DNA of 64,000 bases from assembly GCA_029449245.1 (NCBI GenBank), contig JANATF010000013.1, positions 186,001 through 250,000 of the forward strand, given 5' to 3'. Shown here in pieces: positions 34,083-45,910 of the stretch. Below the pieces are notes generated by a model. The model worked only from the letters and a program-made list of their open reading frames with translations. It made no database searches and had not been told where the DNA came from. Numbering within the stretch: position 1 is the first letter of the stretch; every line of letters starts with the position of its first letter. Position numbers and translations under genes: made by a program. This DNA comes from Mortierella alpina (Eukaryota > Mortierellomycota > Mortierellomycetes > Mortierellales > Mortierellaceae).

Positions 34083-37000
34083 TTATGCATCGCGATTCAC
34101 ATGCTGGCTCCACACCCCGCAGACCGCCTGTTGCAGAGTCACCAGCTGGTTCTGTAGCTCCGCCAATTGCCTAATCAGCCCCAAATCGAAAAAAAATGAT
34201 GCCTTAGTATATGGTGGTAGAAAATGCTTTCAAAGCCCAGATCGTCACAGCATCTCCCTGATCTATCATATCAAAACTCACCGCATATCTAGTTTGCTGA
34301 CCAGTCCACGAGCCTCCACCAATTGACCGACAGCATTAGCAAAGTCGCCCCCAGTCTCGATTGTCCTGGTGGCGATTGTTGCTGTACTAAGAACAGGACT
34401 TTCACAGTGTTCTCCAGAGGGGATCGTCTCATGGTTGGAGGGGTTCGGAGCATCCGGGGCTGTTGAGTACTCCATATTGCTCAGAGTGGTTACTTCAGGC
34501 GCCATAGACATATCGGATGGTAGTGTGGTGAGGCTGCTGGACTTGCTCCCTTGAGAGGCGTGCACTTCCTGCATCCCAACATCCTGCGCCACAGCGTCGA
34601 TCGCCTCGGCTTCCGCATGTGATGGTGTAGTCTTTCTAGGCACTGTCTGGCCGCTGTAATCAATAAAGGGGCTTCGAGTCGGCGATGCTAACCTGGATGA
34701 GGCATTCGAGGCTGCACCAGAGCTAACGCTTTCGTATCCAATGTCATCCGCTGCTCCCTGCAAGGGCACAGAATTGTCCAGCGCTGGATCGTATGGTTTC
34801 AGCGGAGTGTTCAGCCTCCAGACTGGTGGAGCAGGCAAGGGCTCTTGATGAGACTGTTGCTTGTGTGCCTGTTGCTGCCTGTCCCGCCTGCGGGCCGCCT
34901 TCTTTGCTCTCTTGGACGGTGTCGAAGCCTCAATATCATCCGATGAACCTTCCGGCGTATTAGAAATGCTGCTTTCAATGGTTTGGGCAACCAGACTTTT
35001 TTTGACAGGATCCAAGGCCAATGAGTGAATCATCTTGTTCTTCCTTCTCTTCTTGGACTTGTTGCTGGAACTTGACTGGACCGACGAGTCAGAGTCGATC
35101 GACGATGTATGGCGTTTCCTGCGAGCTGGTGGAGTTGATGGACTTTGGGCAGCGTAACTGTTAGTTGCGCTGTAATTTGAAGCGCCGGCGTTGCTGACAT
35201 CGCTTGCTCTGGCGGGTGGATCGGCGGACGTGGCGGTCATCTCTATCCTTGGACTTTGGGCCTCAAGTTGGGGCATCTGCTTGCTCTTCGTACCAGGAGA
35301 TTGTTCTACTGCCGTTGCTGCCATGTGCTCCTGCTTCCTGGAAATACCCCGTCGAATGTTCAGTTCTGCAGGAATGGACAGCACTTCCTGAGACTGGGAT
35401 GCCGCTCCAGATGCCTGAGATTGAGAGTTTCCTTCTATGTCCGCTGATATCGGCTGCTTGTGCCTCAGAATGTCCTCTGGTGTCTCGTCATTTTCTGTGC
35501 TATAGATTTGAATCCATGCCTCAGACGATATCCTTGCGATTGACTTCCTTGTAGAGCGAATGCCCTCTCTCAGCAACTCCTTCAACGCTTCGTGCGATAC
35601 ATCATTGTGGTGCTCCTTGGCTCTGTTTGGCTGTGGGTGTGCGGTCGATGATGTAGGCGATGAGGACCTTCCTACATTTTCACCGTGCTCCTGCTGATAG
35701 ATACCGCGAATGGTAGTGATAGGAAGGGGTTGCACAGTTCCAAACGCACTCCTTGCGCCTCTGGTATGTTCAGCGGACCAGGCTAGCACCTTGGGAATGA
35801 TGCAGCCACTCCAGAATGATTCCAGCCTGGCCTGGTAGCTCCTGCTGAGGGCATCCTTGCTCGAAATCTTGTTTAATGGATCCGACATCCAAAGAAGGAT
35901 GGATGCGCACAGATGTTGTATCCAGGTCGCAAACAAGGTTGGCGGGCATTTGTTGATCAGCTTCTCCATCATCAAGAAGGTGGCTACATGTACCGCAGGT
36001 ATGTTTTCAGGATTTTCCAGGTCCTCCGAGACCTCAATGCAACGATATGCAAGGTCGAAGTGAAACGAACAGAGGCGCAACAAGGATTCGTAATCACTAC
36101 TGCAAGTATAAGAGAATAAAAGTTGAGATACAGTTTCCAAGTGAGTGCCTTGCCCTGCACTCTGTTGACATTTTTGCCAAGAAGGCTACTTACTGATCAC
36201 CGCCAGGTTGAGCTGCTGAAATTCCAGAAGCGACTGCTGCATTTCCAATGGGAGATCCTGGTGTCTGCCTTTGATGAAGTAGCCCAGTAGGTTCCAACAC
36301 AACCATCGTGTCGATGATCATGCTCGCACAGGAAACGCTCAGTGTTTGAATCCTAAAACGGCACCAAACGACGTTATCCAGTTAGTTGCTTGCCTCAAGT
36401 ACTAGAGATGCCATAATATTCCATCGCCATTTCCGTTGCCCCTGGAAGCCTTACCAAATGAAAGGGACATCGCTCTCATAACACATCCTGATCTGAAAGG
36501 CTAGACTGTTCATTGCGACGTTGGCATTTCCTCGCTTGTGCTGAGCGACCCGGTAGAAGTGCCGAAGCAGATCCGACCAGGTTGGCAAGTAAATAGATTT
36601 GAACTTCTTGATGAATTGTGTCGTTTTCACATCCGGCTTCTCCAAAGGCCACTGGGTGCCTAGCTCAGCAATTGCACTCCTCCTTCCACTACTCGGGTCC
36701 TGCAGTATACTGAACGGGTAAACCAGTAGACTGAATATGTTATTGTAGTTGCGCTGTTCCTCCCGAGTCGAATCCTCGGAAATATCGTTGATCTCATTGA
36801 TGGTTGTTCCGAGTCTTTGAGCTAGATATCATGAATATATTGTGTCAGAGCCACGCAAGACATTTTGCAAAGTCGACGGACGATGGCGACGATCACAAAA
36901 CAATCTACTTACCGATTATGCTCCAATATTTGCATTCAAACTCTCGAAAGATCAGAGGAGCTGAGGGAGGGTGTGATTCAGGAGGCCAAACGCTGACGTT

Positions 37001-40000
37001 GGATGTCAGCCTTTTCAACCTAATGTCCTCTAGGTGATCTAAACATTTGTAAAGGGCGCGTAGAACGTAGAGGCCACTCTTGGACATGTCCACCAGTGTT
37101 GCCACGGCCTGCCAAAATGACGTCTCGAATGCTGATCCGATAATTGATTCACCAACGGCGAGCCAGCACTTGAGAATGAATTCTGTAGCATTCAGTTTTC
37201 AAAAAAAAAAAGTATCGAGGTTAAGTCCCTTGGTTCAATACGTCAGTGTGTCATAACTGAGACGGCGAGCACGCCCCGCGCCTGACTCTTACCTATAGGA
37301 GAGACCATGACATTTCTGGACTGTTCGGACTGAGTTGCCTGGCATTCACTAGCTTGTGATAATTGGTTATCGTTGGCGGATTGATCAACAGCGTCAAATA
37401 CATCGGCATGGATTTTATCCAGAGTCCTGTAGCGTGTCGTGACGAGGGACCGGACTGAGAAGGTCTCGATCAAATAAACGTAAAGATAGTGCACAATGTC
37501 GGCTCGAAGAATGTAGCCCGCCATCTCTGGGTCCCGTTTTAACAGATTCGCCTCCTTTTGCAACGAGTCCGGCCAGTCAACAGGAATTAGGTGCTTCGGA
37601 TTGCATTGTGACACTCTTTCAATAAAGAGCAGAAGGGAGCCGACCGCTCGCTCGGCCTCTTCTGTCGCTTTCATCCCTACGTACGAGATATAAACCATAT
37701 AATTGTCAGCTGCCCGTGAAATCTCCTGAGATACAATAAACACCTTTGACAGATGGGGATCTTGGCTGTACCTTTTTCACTTTGATTAATGTCCCGAACG
37801 GCTCTCACGATGGCTTCCCAGACTCTGGCGCAAGGTTGGGTCAACAATGGCAATCCGCTGAGCCCGCTCAGGCGCCATTGTTCCTGGCTGGTGTTGACGA
37901 TCTTGTGTTGCTGAGTAATTGTTATATAAAGGGCGTCCAAGCCATTGTTGAGCAATTCAGTCCGCACCCACGTCGGGTCGTACCAACCAGGATCCGTGAA
38001 CGAGATTGTTCCTGGAACAATATGTTCCCGTCCCTCCACGAGTTCGAGCTCTATAAAGATCGAGCTTCGAGTTAGCATCGCTGTGCCGGGTGTCCATCAA
38101 ACAAGCGTAAAGAAAAGAAAAAATTTTGAACCATACCATCGCCGCCAATGTTGGAGAACAGGGCAGTGAGCAGCCTGAGGACAATGTCGCGCACATGCTG
38201 GGAATCGTCCACAATGGTGAGTTTCAGCTGAGGAAACAGGACTTGCTCCGCGTTCTATGAGTGAGTAGTGTAAGAGACTCGCATGATTAGGGGAGGAACG
38301 AAGAGCCGCCTATTGTGAAACCTTGGTGGATTTGAATGACTAGGCACTGTACCTTTGGCAGCTTGGATCCTAGGGCGTATATCAATGCGATCCAGGCATT
38401 CGTGCTAGCTAATCGGACTCGCCTATTCTTTTCCGTCGAAAAGCTTGGGGGAGAAAAAAACAAAAACCGCATTAGTTTTCGGTTCTATGAACTGCAGAAA
38501 AGAATCTGTATCTGACCATCCATCTAGCACTAACCAACTCTGTATGGGTGTGAGCATCAGCTTGAGAGGCTTCTCCGATGAAATGTGGCCGCCAATGGCG
38601 AAATTATAGATGAGTCGTCTATAAGGCAATGGTAATTTAGCATGTGCTGCGTAGAGGTTTAGCAAAAGCATCCACAAGGCGACCGACTTACGTCCATGAC
38701 TGGAATGTGGCCATTTTGATTTCTACTCGGTTGGCCGAAGACGTGTTGAAGCAGTACTACAATGAACAGAGAAGGCCACAGTCGTGTCAGGAGGCAAATT
38801 ACAACCTGGATGCTTGTGCAGCAGCGAGAAGTCTTCGCACGTACCTCGGCCATTTTCAGCAACTTATTTAGTAGGGGATGTTTCTGTAACACCCTCCCGA
38901 GTATCGTAACCAGATCGCCCCAAACGGTGATAGCGTAAACCTCTATATGCAAGAATCGGCAGGATCAAGAAGCTTTCTGGTGAGCAACTTCAACATATAT
39001 CTGGCACTGCGATGATGACTCCGTGTCAACTACTGCTTACCATCATCCTTCTTCACGTGGTTCTGCGTCAAATCGGCGAAAAAGTCTGCGCAATGATCCT
39101 TCATAAATAACAGCGAAGTTTGCTGTCGCCGCACGTCCTCCTTTTCAATCAGCTTGGGTATACAAAGCGTGATGAGATTCAGAGCTTTTGTTCGTATCCC
39201 GGGAATATGGTAAATGAGGCGCGTTATGACCGGTATCAGCCAAGTCTGAACGTTAGGCACAATCTCTGATGGATAGTGAGTAAAGATGGCAGTGAGGCCC
39301 TATTCATCATTCAAGAACAAGCAGTGTCAATCAGGTGTGGTGCATCATATGCGGCTATTGCCGGCTGAATACCTCGCTCGATATAGCCCGTCAATATGCA
39401 TACCACAAGGCACTCGTTCATAATGCTCAGCGATTTGAATCGTGAATCCAGATTGGTCGAGAACTCTTGGATCAGCTGCGGCAAAAATGGTGCTACGCAT
39501 CTGGCCGGCAGTTTGGGATTCGCTAAGCTCCATATCGCAAGATTACAGACGGGCTAAGCACGGAACGGAGGTGTGTAAGCGCATAGTACTTTGAATTTCC
39601 AGTCTTTCAACTCCACAGCGAGGGCAGACGTCTACTTACCTTTTCAGCAGTTGTATTAATGAGGTAAAGTGTGCGCGTCAAGAGCGCTTCAAGCTCCTTG
39701 GCTATTCCAAAAAGTAGTTTTCAAACGGTAGGTAAGCATGAGTTTTTTGTTGCCCCATGATACAGCCTTCCGAGGGATGTCCTTACCTGTAAACATGGCG
39801 ACAATCGTCTGGTTGAAGAAGCAATATCCTTGGAACTTGAGTGCCACCAGTATCCTATCCGATGGTCGGTTTCAAAAAAAATAGTCGCTTCGGGTATTAA
39901 AAGAGCTGTTACTGGGTCGCTGGCATGAAAAAAATGCACCAGGCCTTCCAACGCACAAACTCGGCGGGTTGCTGGGCTCCAAGTCCCTTAGCAAACATGC

Positions 40001-40966
40001 TGCAAAAGGCCTCATCGCTTCCCTGAGGTCGTCTAGGTGCGGAGCTAGGTCGCTTGATCTGAGTTTGGCCAGCAACGACGTATATGTCGTCTCGCGGATC
40101 TGGATGTCATCCGTTTGCAGGGACGAGATTGCTTCGGTCACCATCGTTCCTCTTTCGCCTGACCATCCAGTCCCATGCCGAGTTGAAGGAGCACCGGTGT
40201 CGCTGCGCTTGAGGGTCTGTCCGCCATCATGCTCGCTCTGTTGAGACGAGAGTTTGAGGATACCCTTGAGTCTACCCGCCGTTGATAATTGTCGGTTGGG
40301 CGTTGAGTGAGTGGAAGCCTGTTTGTTGGGTGAGAATGCGACTCGCTTGCTTGGTGAGGCGCTGACTATCGCGATCTGGGCAGGAATAGATGTGTCCTGC
40401 ACTTGTCCTGGGGCTCTCATAGCGGTGTGGGCAACGGGTGTTTCTGCTACTACAGCCTCCACCGGTGAAGTTGCCTGCGTGGGCGCGGGTGTGGTCGGCG
40501 TAACAGCTGACGTGTCCAGAGCCGGGGTATCCGTGCTCTGCTGGGTTGGCTGCAGTGTCATCTCCACTGCATTGTTCTGAACTACTTTAGGATCGAGAAC
40601 TGGCTCCTCCTGGCGGCCCATTGTTGTGGATTGGTTTGAATTAGACTCTTCGTCAGGTACAAGCGGTATGGTTGGTTGTGTCGATTCTGTCGGCTCTGGT
40701 ACACCAGGGGTGATTGACTCAATGACGTCCTGAGCTACTGTGGGCTGAACAGGGTCGGATCCCGTCTCTGAGGATCTGTGCGCCCTAGTCTTTGGCCGTT
40801 CGAAATTAGCGTTGAGCGGTGGCTGTGAAGGATGGTGGTTCTTTTCGATCGTTGGCCGTTGGAGGTAGGACATGTCCTGCTCGCGGCGGGCTCGCTGAGG
40901 ACTCTTCCGTATGCCCTGCGGCCCTGGTGATGCTGTTGGATCGGGTCCCTTGGGCTCGCCTGTCAT
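34083..40966 (-). CDS. RIF1: Rif1 homologue (replication timing, telomere and break-repair factor)
   Basis: Seventeen minus-strand exons were joined: 39957-40966, 39787-39854, 39640-39701, 39404-39553, 39041-39299, 38845-38942, 38692-38756, 38535-38618, 38353-38422, 38137-38254, 37772-38050, 37293-37709, 36913-37182, 36455-36821, 36194-36352, 34282-36099 and 34083-34170. All phases agree and give 1,793 residues. Residues about 280-1180 are the Rif1 N-terminal HEAT array: ILVALKFQGYCFFNQTIV, CNLAIWSLANPKLPAR, SLSIMNECLV, IRTKALNLITLCIPKL and ATFQSWTRLIYNFAI. Upstream, KRVAF (207-211) and GILK (235-238) match the RVxF and SILK docking motifs by which Rif1 recruits protein phosphatase 1 to oppose DDK at origins. 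The C-terminal half is disordered with basic patches, and ends in a short coiled-coil-like LAELQNQLVTLQQAV. ATG 40966 has the best context; ATG 41029 would add 21 residues. Exon 1 needs a GTGCGT donor. Confidence 0.92.
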
Positions 40967-41157
40967 GGTGCGATGGCTGTGGAGAGGCTGATGCTGAGGG
41001 ACAGAGGAGAAGACGAGGCGCGTTGGCATCTGCGAGAGCCTACATGTCAAACAAACAGGGCAGTCACGCGTTCCAAAGGCAGGCGCGCTTTCAATCGAAA
41101 GCTTCACTTTCTTCTTACAACACGCTTCCTACTCGCGCTGCTCACGATACAACCAAA

Positions 41158-41424
41158 ATGGTTCTTTCCGCCCTCAAAGTTGCAGCAATTAATGAGCTTC
41201 CAGGAATCAAAAATATCTTCCACGGCAAGCTTTTGCCAAGCCAAATCATCGCTATCCTTCCATGCTGTCCAAGCCCGGGAGAGATGAACTACTATGTCGA
41301 ATCTCCTTACGAAAAAGGAAGTGGATTTTTGGTCGCGTCCGAAGACAACATTTCCGGATTCTGCACCTTCCACAACGCAGGATTGTTCTCCATGAAGATT
41401 TCCCAAATAGCAGATATCTGTTAA
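41158..41424 (+). CDS. Possible 88-aa protein divergent from Rif1
   Basis: An unspliced frame from an ATG in a very good context (CCAAAATGG), preceded by a CT-rich leader, beginning MVLSALKVAAINELPGIK and ending SMKISQIADIC. It is not recognised and has no clear domain or signal peptide. The opposite strand is also open across it but has no ATG, which favours the plus strand. It lies 191 bp from the Rif1 start, so a shared promoter is possible. A further exon after 41424 cannot be excluded. Existence is uncertain. Confidence 0.35.
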   Translation: MVLSALKVAAINELPGIKNIFHGKLLPSQIIAILPCCPSPGEMNYYVESPYEKGSGFLVASEDNISGFCTFHNAGLFSMKISQIADIC

Positions 41425-42957
41425 GCCAAGGATGAGCTGCGGGTTGGTCTCTTCGGCATCCTCCAACCGTATTTTGAATCTCAGGTAGTTTGCAAATTAA
41501 GAAATGGAGCAAAGACGATCTTTTGTCTTCGCTTTCTCCTCACATCACCTCTCATCCTCCCTTGCTGCTCAGCAATACATCCTCTGCTTATCCTCCGCTG
41601 CTTACTTTCCTCTGCCAGCTATTCGCAAGCTCTTCTCGCCAGCCAACGATTGCGTTCTTATCGCAGAGTAGATGCCTCATGCATCACTCAAACTTGCGTT
41701 TGATCCACCGTACTCCACCGCTTTGCCTATCTTTTGGTCGGTTTCTGGCAGGCGAGGTTGATCTCCGTGCCATTTCACTCGGCGTGAAGGGTGGTTCAAC
41801 AGCGTTTCACCATGCGAGGTTACCAGCGACAGTGTCTGGGTTCATCTCAGCTAAACACCAGAACGTGTGAGATTCATTGATGAGGTTTTTCTCCCATCAT
41901 TTGAGGAAAGCTTGGAATCAACGCTCTACTCCGCGAGGGGTCAGTTGTGGCTGTGTATAGTACAGCATCAAGATGAAGAGCCGTGCTTTTCCATCGTTTC
42001 ACCATACGCATCATACGGGTGAGTTGGCTGTGAGGATATAAAAGCACTCTGGTAGACTTTATTTCAAGTGGGATATTGCGTCCCGAGGTGCGCGTAGTAA
42101 GTCAGATGGTTGCATCTGGGCAGATATGTGGAGCGGCTGCAAGATAAGGGAGCAGCAACCCGCTTTCGAAAGGGCTATTTTTTTTTATTTAGTTTCTGGT
42201 ATTGCGCGCAGATTAGCGCATGCCTGCTGGGAGGGGAAGGGGGGTGGGAGAGGGACGCGAGTCCTTGGAATGGGACACAGCTTTGACATGCGATAGCAAA
42301 TCAGCAGTGTTCGGGAGAACGGATCGATGGCAGGTCACACAGAAGGCACAAAGGAAGCAGGCATCTTTGGCCAAGACACACACGGAAGAGAGTGCGAGAC
42401 ACGCGAAGAGAGAGCGAGAGTGAATGAGCGAATGAGTGAGAGAGAGTGAGAGTGAGAGAGAGTGAGAGTGAGAGAGCGTGAGCGAGAGTGAGAGCAGGGT
42501 CCCTTACCCCAGCCAGCCAGGGCAATGGTAGTCGAGCAGTGGATGTATCCTGTACTATATAGTATATACCATCTGCACCACAGTACTCTCTGCCCTGTGG
42601 CTGCACGCTCGCACACTCTCGCACTCTCACACTCGCTCCTTCTCCCCCCCAAGCCATGTGTGCCATGATCCCCATGGCGCACCCTGAGATGCATCTCCCT
42701 TTTTGTGTCTCTTCGCCGCCTCGCTCGTCTCGCTGTCTCTCTGCTCTGCTCCCATCCCTCCAGCACACATCCCCTTCGCTCTCGCAAAGCACCCGCGCTG
42801 CACCTGATTTGACCCTCGCCGCACCCCACACGCCCTGGCCACGCCCCAGCGCACCATCCACACCACGCCACTCTGCACCCATCCCTCCTCACCCCATTCC
42901 AGCTCGTTCCCACCGCGACCCACACCTCCCTGCGTCCTCTGGGGCCACTCCATCCCA
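41425..42957. other. Intergenic region with GA-rich repeats
   Basis: No supported gene. A TATA-like GATATAAAAG lies near 42035, not followed by a convincing frame. GA/GAGAGTGA repeats fill 42405-42500. The last 350 bases (42600-42957) are C-rich with CACACC/CCATCC motifs and are the likely promoter and leader of the coiled-coil gene. Confidence 0.5.
42405..42500. repeat. GAGAGTGA low-complexity tract
   Basis: GAGAGTGAGAGAGA-type degenerate repeats, upstream of the coiled-coil gene. Confidence 0.85.
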
Positions 42958-44991
42958 ATGAGCACCTCTCGGACTCCAGCCAGGAGCCATGGTCCCATGG
43001 CCCAAGCTCAGTCCGTGAGAGGATCCCTAGACCATGCACCGCCTCGACGAGCCAAAGTCGCTGCCAACGCCCAAATCGACCTCTCGTCCATCGCCTTCAC
43101 CACCCCATCCATCCGCGTTGGTGGAACCTATGGCCAGCACCATCCACCACCACCATCGCAGCAACAACAGCATCAGCAACCACACCAGTCGCCCCCATCG
43201 CAGGATGCTTCTCGCCCATCCGGCAAGGTTCGGTCGGCCGGACCTGGTGCGACCGTGAGCACACTTCGACCAGCGACGTCAGGCAACAGTCCGTCGCTTC
43301 GAGACGCCCACCGCTCCGTCCGATTCAGTAACGGACCCGGCCTCCTCAACAGCAGCAACAGTAGCGGCATTCTAAGGCGCATAGGCGCTGCAGGTATTGG
43401 ATTGGGTGTGGGGCTGAACAGCGGTGCAGCAGGTACAGGAGGGAGAGGAGGCCTAGTAGTAACCGGGAGCAATACCATGCCAGGCGTCAGAGATGGCTCT
43501 GTCACCTCATCCGATGACGGCACCCTCTCTGAAGACTCGACCGAGGATCATATCCAGCTCTTCTCTGGGGCTGGCGGGCACCTTTCCCTCAACGGCATGC
43601 CTTTTACAGCGTCGACGAGACAACATGGCTCTGTTTCTGGCTCCTCTGGTGGACTCCCAAAAAAGGCCTCGTCCTCTGCCTCAATCGCAAATGGAAGCAC
43701 ACGGCCTGGGACCTCTGCTGCAGCCACTGTCTCAACCGCAGGCCAAACCACACGGCCGCGGCGGATGGCTGCTGGCGCTTCGATCGACGCAGGCATGCCA
43801 GCAGCCATTCCTATCCCGACGCTCTCCCTATCAGCCTCGTCGTCTACACCAGCCGTGGGCGTGATGGGTTCAGGAGCAGAATCTGCAGCAGGGTCAGCTG
43901 CAGCACTCCTTTCGACCTCTGCGTCGTCCTCCACCTCGTCCTCATCGCTGTCGTGGGTCAGCACTCCGTCCTCTGCATCCTCTTCACAGAGAAACAGCGT
44001 CAATGGTGCATCGTTACAGACCTCGGCAGCACCGTCCCCTCGGCTTGGGGCTGATGATGCAGGTGCGGCCGCCTTCCGTGCGCCCTCTCCGACACGTGTG
44101 GGATCTAATCTTGGGAGGCAATTGCAGTCGCAGCCATCAGGAACCGCGGCCCAGTCGCGACCCGTTGCTACCCAGTCTTCGGGATCACAAACTCCATCAC
44201 AGCCCATAGCCCGATCCAGGTCCGTCGCGGCAGCAAACAATTTAGCAGGAGAGAGCAGACGGACCGAGGATGTCGCAAGGACGAGACGCAAGATTGGGGA
44301 TCTGGAGATATCGAACACATCGCTCCTCCAAATCAATCAAGCACTGGAGGCCACGGTCCGCAAGCAGGCGGCTGAAATACAGGAACTGAAGCAGCGCATA
44401 CAAACGTCTAGCCAGTTTGGAAATGGCTTCACCTTAATACCCGACAACATCACATCTCATGGCAAGGACGTCAGCTCAGAGATCATACCAGAGAACACCC
44501 CAAGACCGAAGAGCGTCATCACTGACGAAACCGCCGTCATCATTCTGGAGTTGACCGAGGCAGAGCGCCAGGCAGATCTGACGTTTAAACGGCTGTGTGC
44601 GACGATCGAGCAGATGATGTTTGAGGCGAGGCAAGCACTGGATCAGTCAATGCGACCAGCTGGCGTCAAGGTCCTGTCCTCATACGATATGCGTAAGACT
44701 GCACTCTTTTTTTTTTTTTTTTTTTTTTGTTCCCAATACCTGTTCTGCTACAGTTCATCAACCAGTAGGTGGTCTAACATCCCCCTGTTTTTTTCCGCGC
44801 TTCGCTTCCGGCTCAAATCAGTAGATGAAAAAGACAAGATGAACGAAGATGACCCTGATCTAGCAGATCAGCCGATCATCCTAGATGGTGACGCGGACAA
44901 GTCCCTAGACCTCAGCATCCCTACCGTGGAAGACGACGATCAGGACTTGAACGACGCTTCTACTCTGGGCGCCGACTCAACGTTGGGTTGA
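42958..44991 (+). CDS. Ser/Ala-rich protein with conserved C-terminal coiled coil
   Basis: Two exons, 42958-44692 and 44822-44991, give 634 residues. Residues 1-430 are Ser/Ala/Gly/Gln-rich and probably disordered. Residues about 433-481 form a coiled coil (ARTRRKIGDLEISNTSLLQ, then LEATVRKQAAEIQELKQRI). A moderately conserved helical segment follows (AVIILELTEAERQADLTFKR, about 520-570), then an acidic tail ending DASTLGADSTLG. I recall fungal hypothetical proteins with a similar 'LExxNxSLLxxNxxLE' coil but cannot assign a function; a structural or cytoskeletal scaffold is only a guess. The intron (129 nt) contains a 22-T run and stays open in frame, so retention would give a longer protein. 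Its acceptor is the tandem CAGTAG: using CAG gives Leu-Asp-Glu and using TAG gives His-Glu at the joint. Confidence 0.8.
   Translation: MSTSRTPARSHGPMAQAQSVRGSLDHAPPRRAKVAANAQIDLSSIAFTTPSIRVGGTYGQHHPPPPSQQQQHQQPHQSPPSQDASRPSGKVRSAGPGATVSTLRPATSGNSPSLRDAHRSVRFSNGPGLLNSSNSSGILRRIGAAGIGLGVGLNSGAAGTGGRGGLVVTGSNTMPGVRDGSVTSSDDGTLSEDSTEDHIQLFSGAGGHLSLNGMPFTASTRQHGSVSGSSGGLPKKASSSASIANGSTRPGTSAAATVSTAGQTTRPRRMAAGASIDAGMPAAIPIPTLSLSASSSTPAVGVMGSGAESAAGSAAALLSTSASSSTSSSSLSWVSTPSSASSSQRNSVNGASLQTSAAPSPRLGADDAGAAAFRAPSPTRVGSNLGRQLQSQPSGTAAQSRPVATQSSGSQTPSQPIARSRSVAAANNLAGESRRTEDVARTRRKIGDLEISNTSLLQINQALEATVRKQAAEIQELKQRIQTSSQFGNGFTLIPDNITSHGKDVSSEIIPENTPRPKSVITDETAVIILELTEAERQADLTFKRLCATIEQMMFEARQALDQSMRPAGVKVLSSYDMRKTALFFFFFFFCSQYLFCYSSSTSRWSNIPLFFSALRFRLKSVDEKDKMNEDDPDLADQPIILDGDADKSLDLSIPTVEDDDQDLNDASTLGADSTLG
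44707..44728. repeat. Poly-T tract in an intron
   Basis: Twenty-two T in a row, just inside the intron of the coiled-coil gene. Confidence 0.95.
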
Positions 44992-45910
44992 TCCGAGCAA
45001 GCTCTTTTTCTTTTCTCTCGTTTTGTCTCTGAATACCTCATTACTGTACCCTTGTATCATATATATATCGTTCTCCAAATCACCCGGAAACACTCAAAGC
45101 ACAAGCACATACCTCTCCCTACTCCTCCACTGCATAGTACTCCTGGTGTCTACGACCCCATTTCCAGTCGTACCGATTACAGCTTAAAAATACACCAGAC
45201 AAATCAAGCTCTCAGAGCAAGCCGACGATCCCAGTTAGCATCAAACCGCATTAGGACTGTTGTCGCGATCATCGATGCGTGTCTGCAAAGAGGCTGCCCT
45301 AATCGATCGTCAGCACGAAAGCGTGTCTCTGCTTCGCCACTAACGCCTTCCCCACCGAACCCTCATGTTGCAATTTGCAAGTTGCAAGTTGCGCGTCCAA
45401 GACTCCTCCCCTGACCGCTTTGCATGCCTCTAGCAGCCAGTCGCGGCCCCGAGGCAGATGTGTAGATCCCGGAGATACCAGCAGCCTCTGCAATATACGA
45501 TATACGCGACCATTGGCAGCCTGGCGCAAGGGCAGGCCTGTGTCTAGGAGGTGCGTGCTGATCCCCCATCGAACGTTTTTTTCTTGTTCTTGCAGTGCCT
45601 CGCACCCCCCTTTTTTTACAGGAGCGAGTGCGCCCCTTCGGTATGGGCATATAATGGCCTCCACTCAGACCACACGTCTCCCGTCTTTGCTTCTTACCGT
45701 CCAACCCCATTCTTCTGCCCAGCTGAATCGCTGCAGCCTCGCCATCCGTTTGTCCTTCAAAGCAACATCTCCATCTCCATCTCTCTGTCTCTCCGTCTCT
45801 CCGTCACTCTCTCTCCTTCGACTCTCTGTGTGTGTGGTCCTCTGCACCACCATCCTTGAATGCTTCATGAACGAGACTCACCCATTTAAAAAGCAATCCA
45901 CACACGGAAT
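44992..45910. other. Tandem intergenic region
   Basis: This holds the 3' end of the coiled-coil gene and the promoter of the PAS protein gene. A small direct repeat of GCAAGTT occurs near 45365-45392. CT-rich runs (TCTCCGTCTCTCCGTC, about 45765-45830) and a TTTAAA box near 45886 precede the ATG at 45911. No gene is seen. Confidence 0.5.

Noticed and set aside
41104-41466. 120-codon minus-strand frame opposite the possible 88-aa gene
   Set aside because: It has no ATG, whereas the plus strand has one in a strong context.
42301-43039. Long minus-strand frames upstream of the coiled-coil gene
   Set aside because: They run through GA repeats and Gly/Trp/Arg-rich low-complexity sequence, with no domain, and fall in the promoter of the plus-strand gene.
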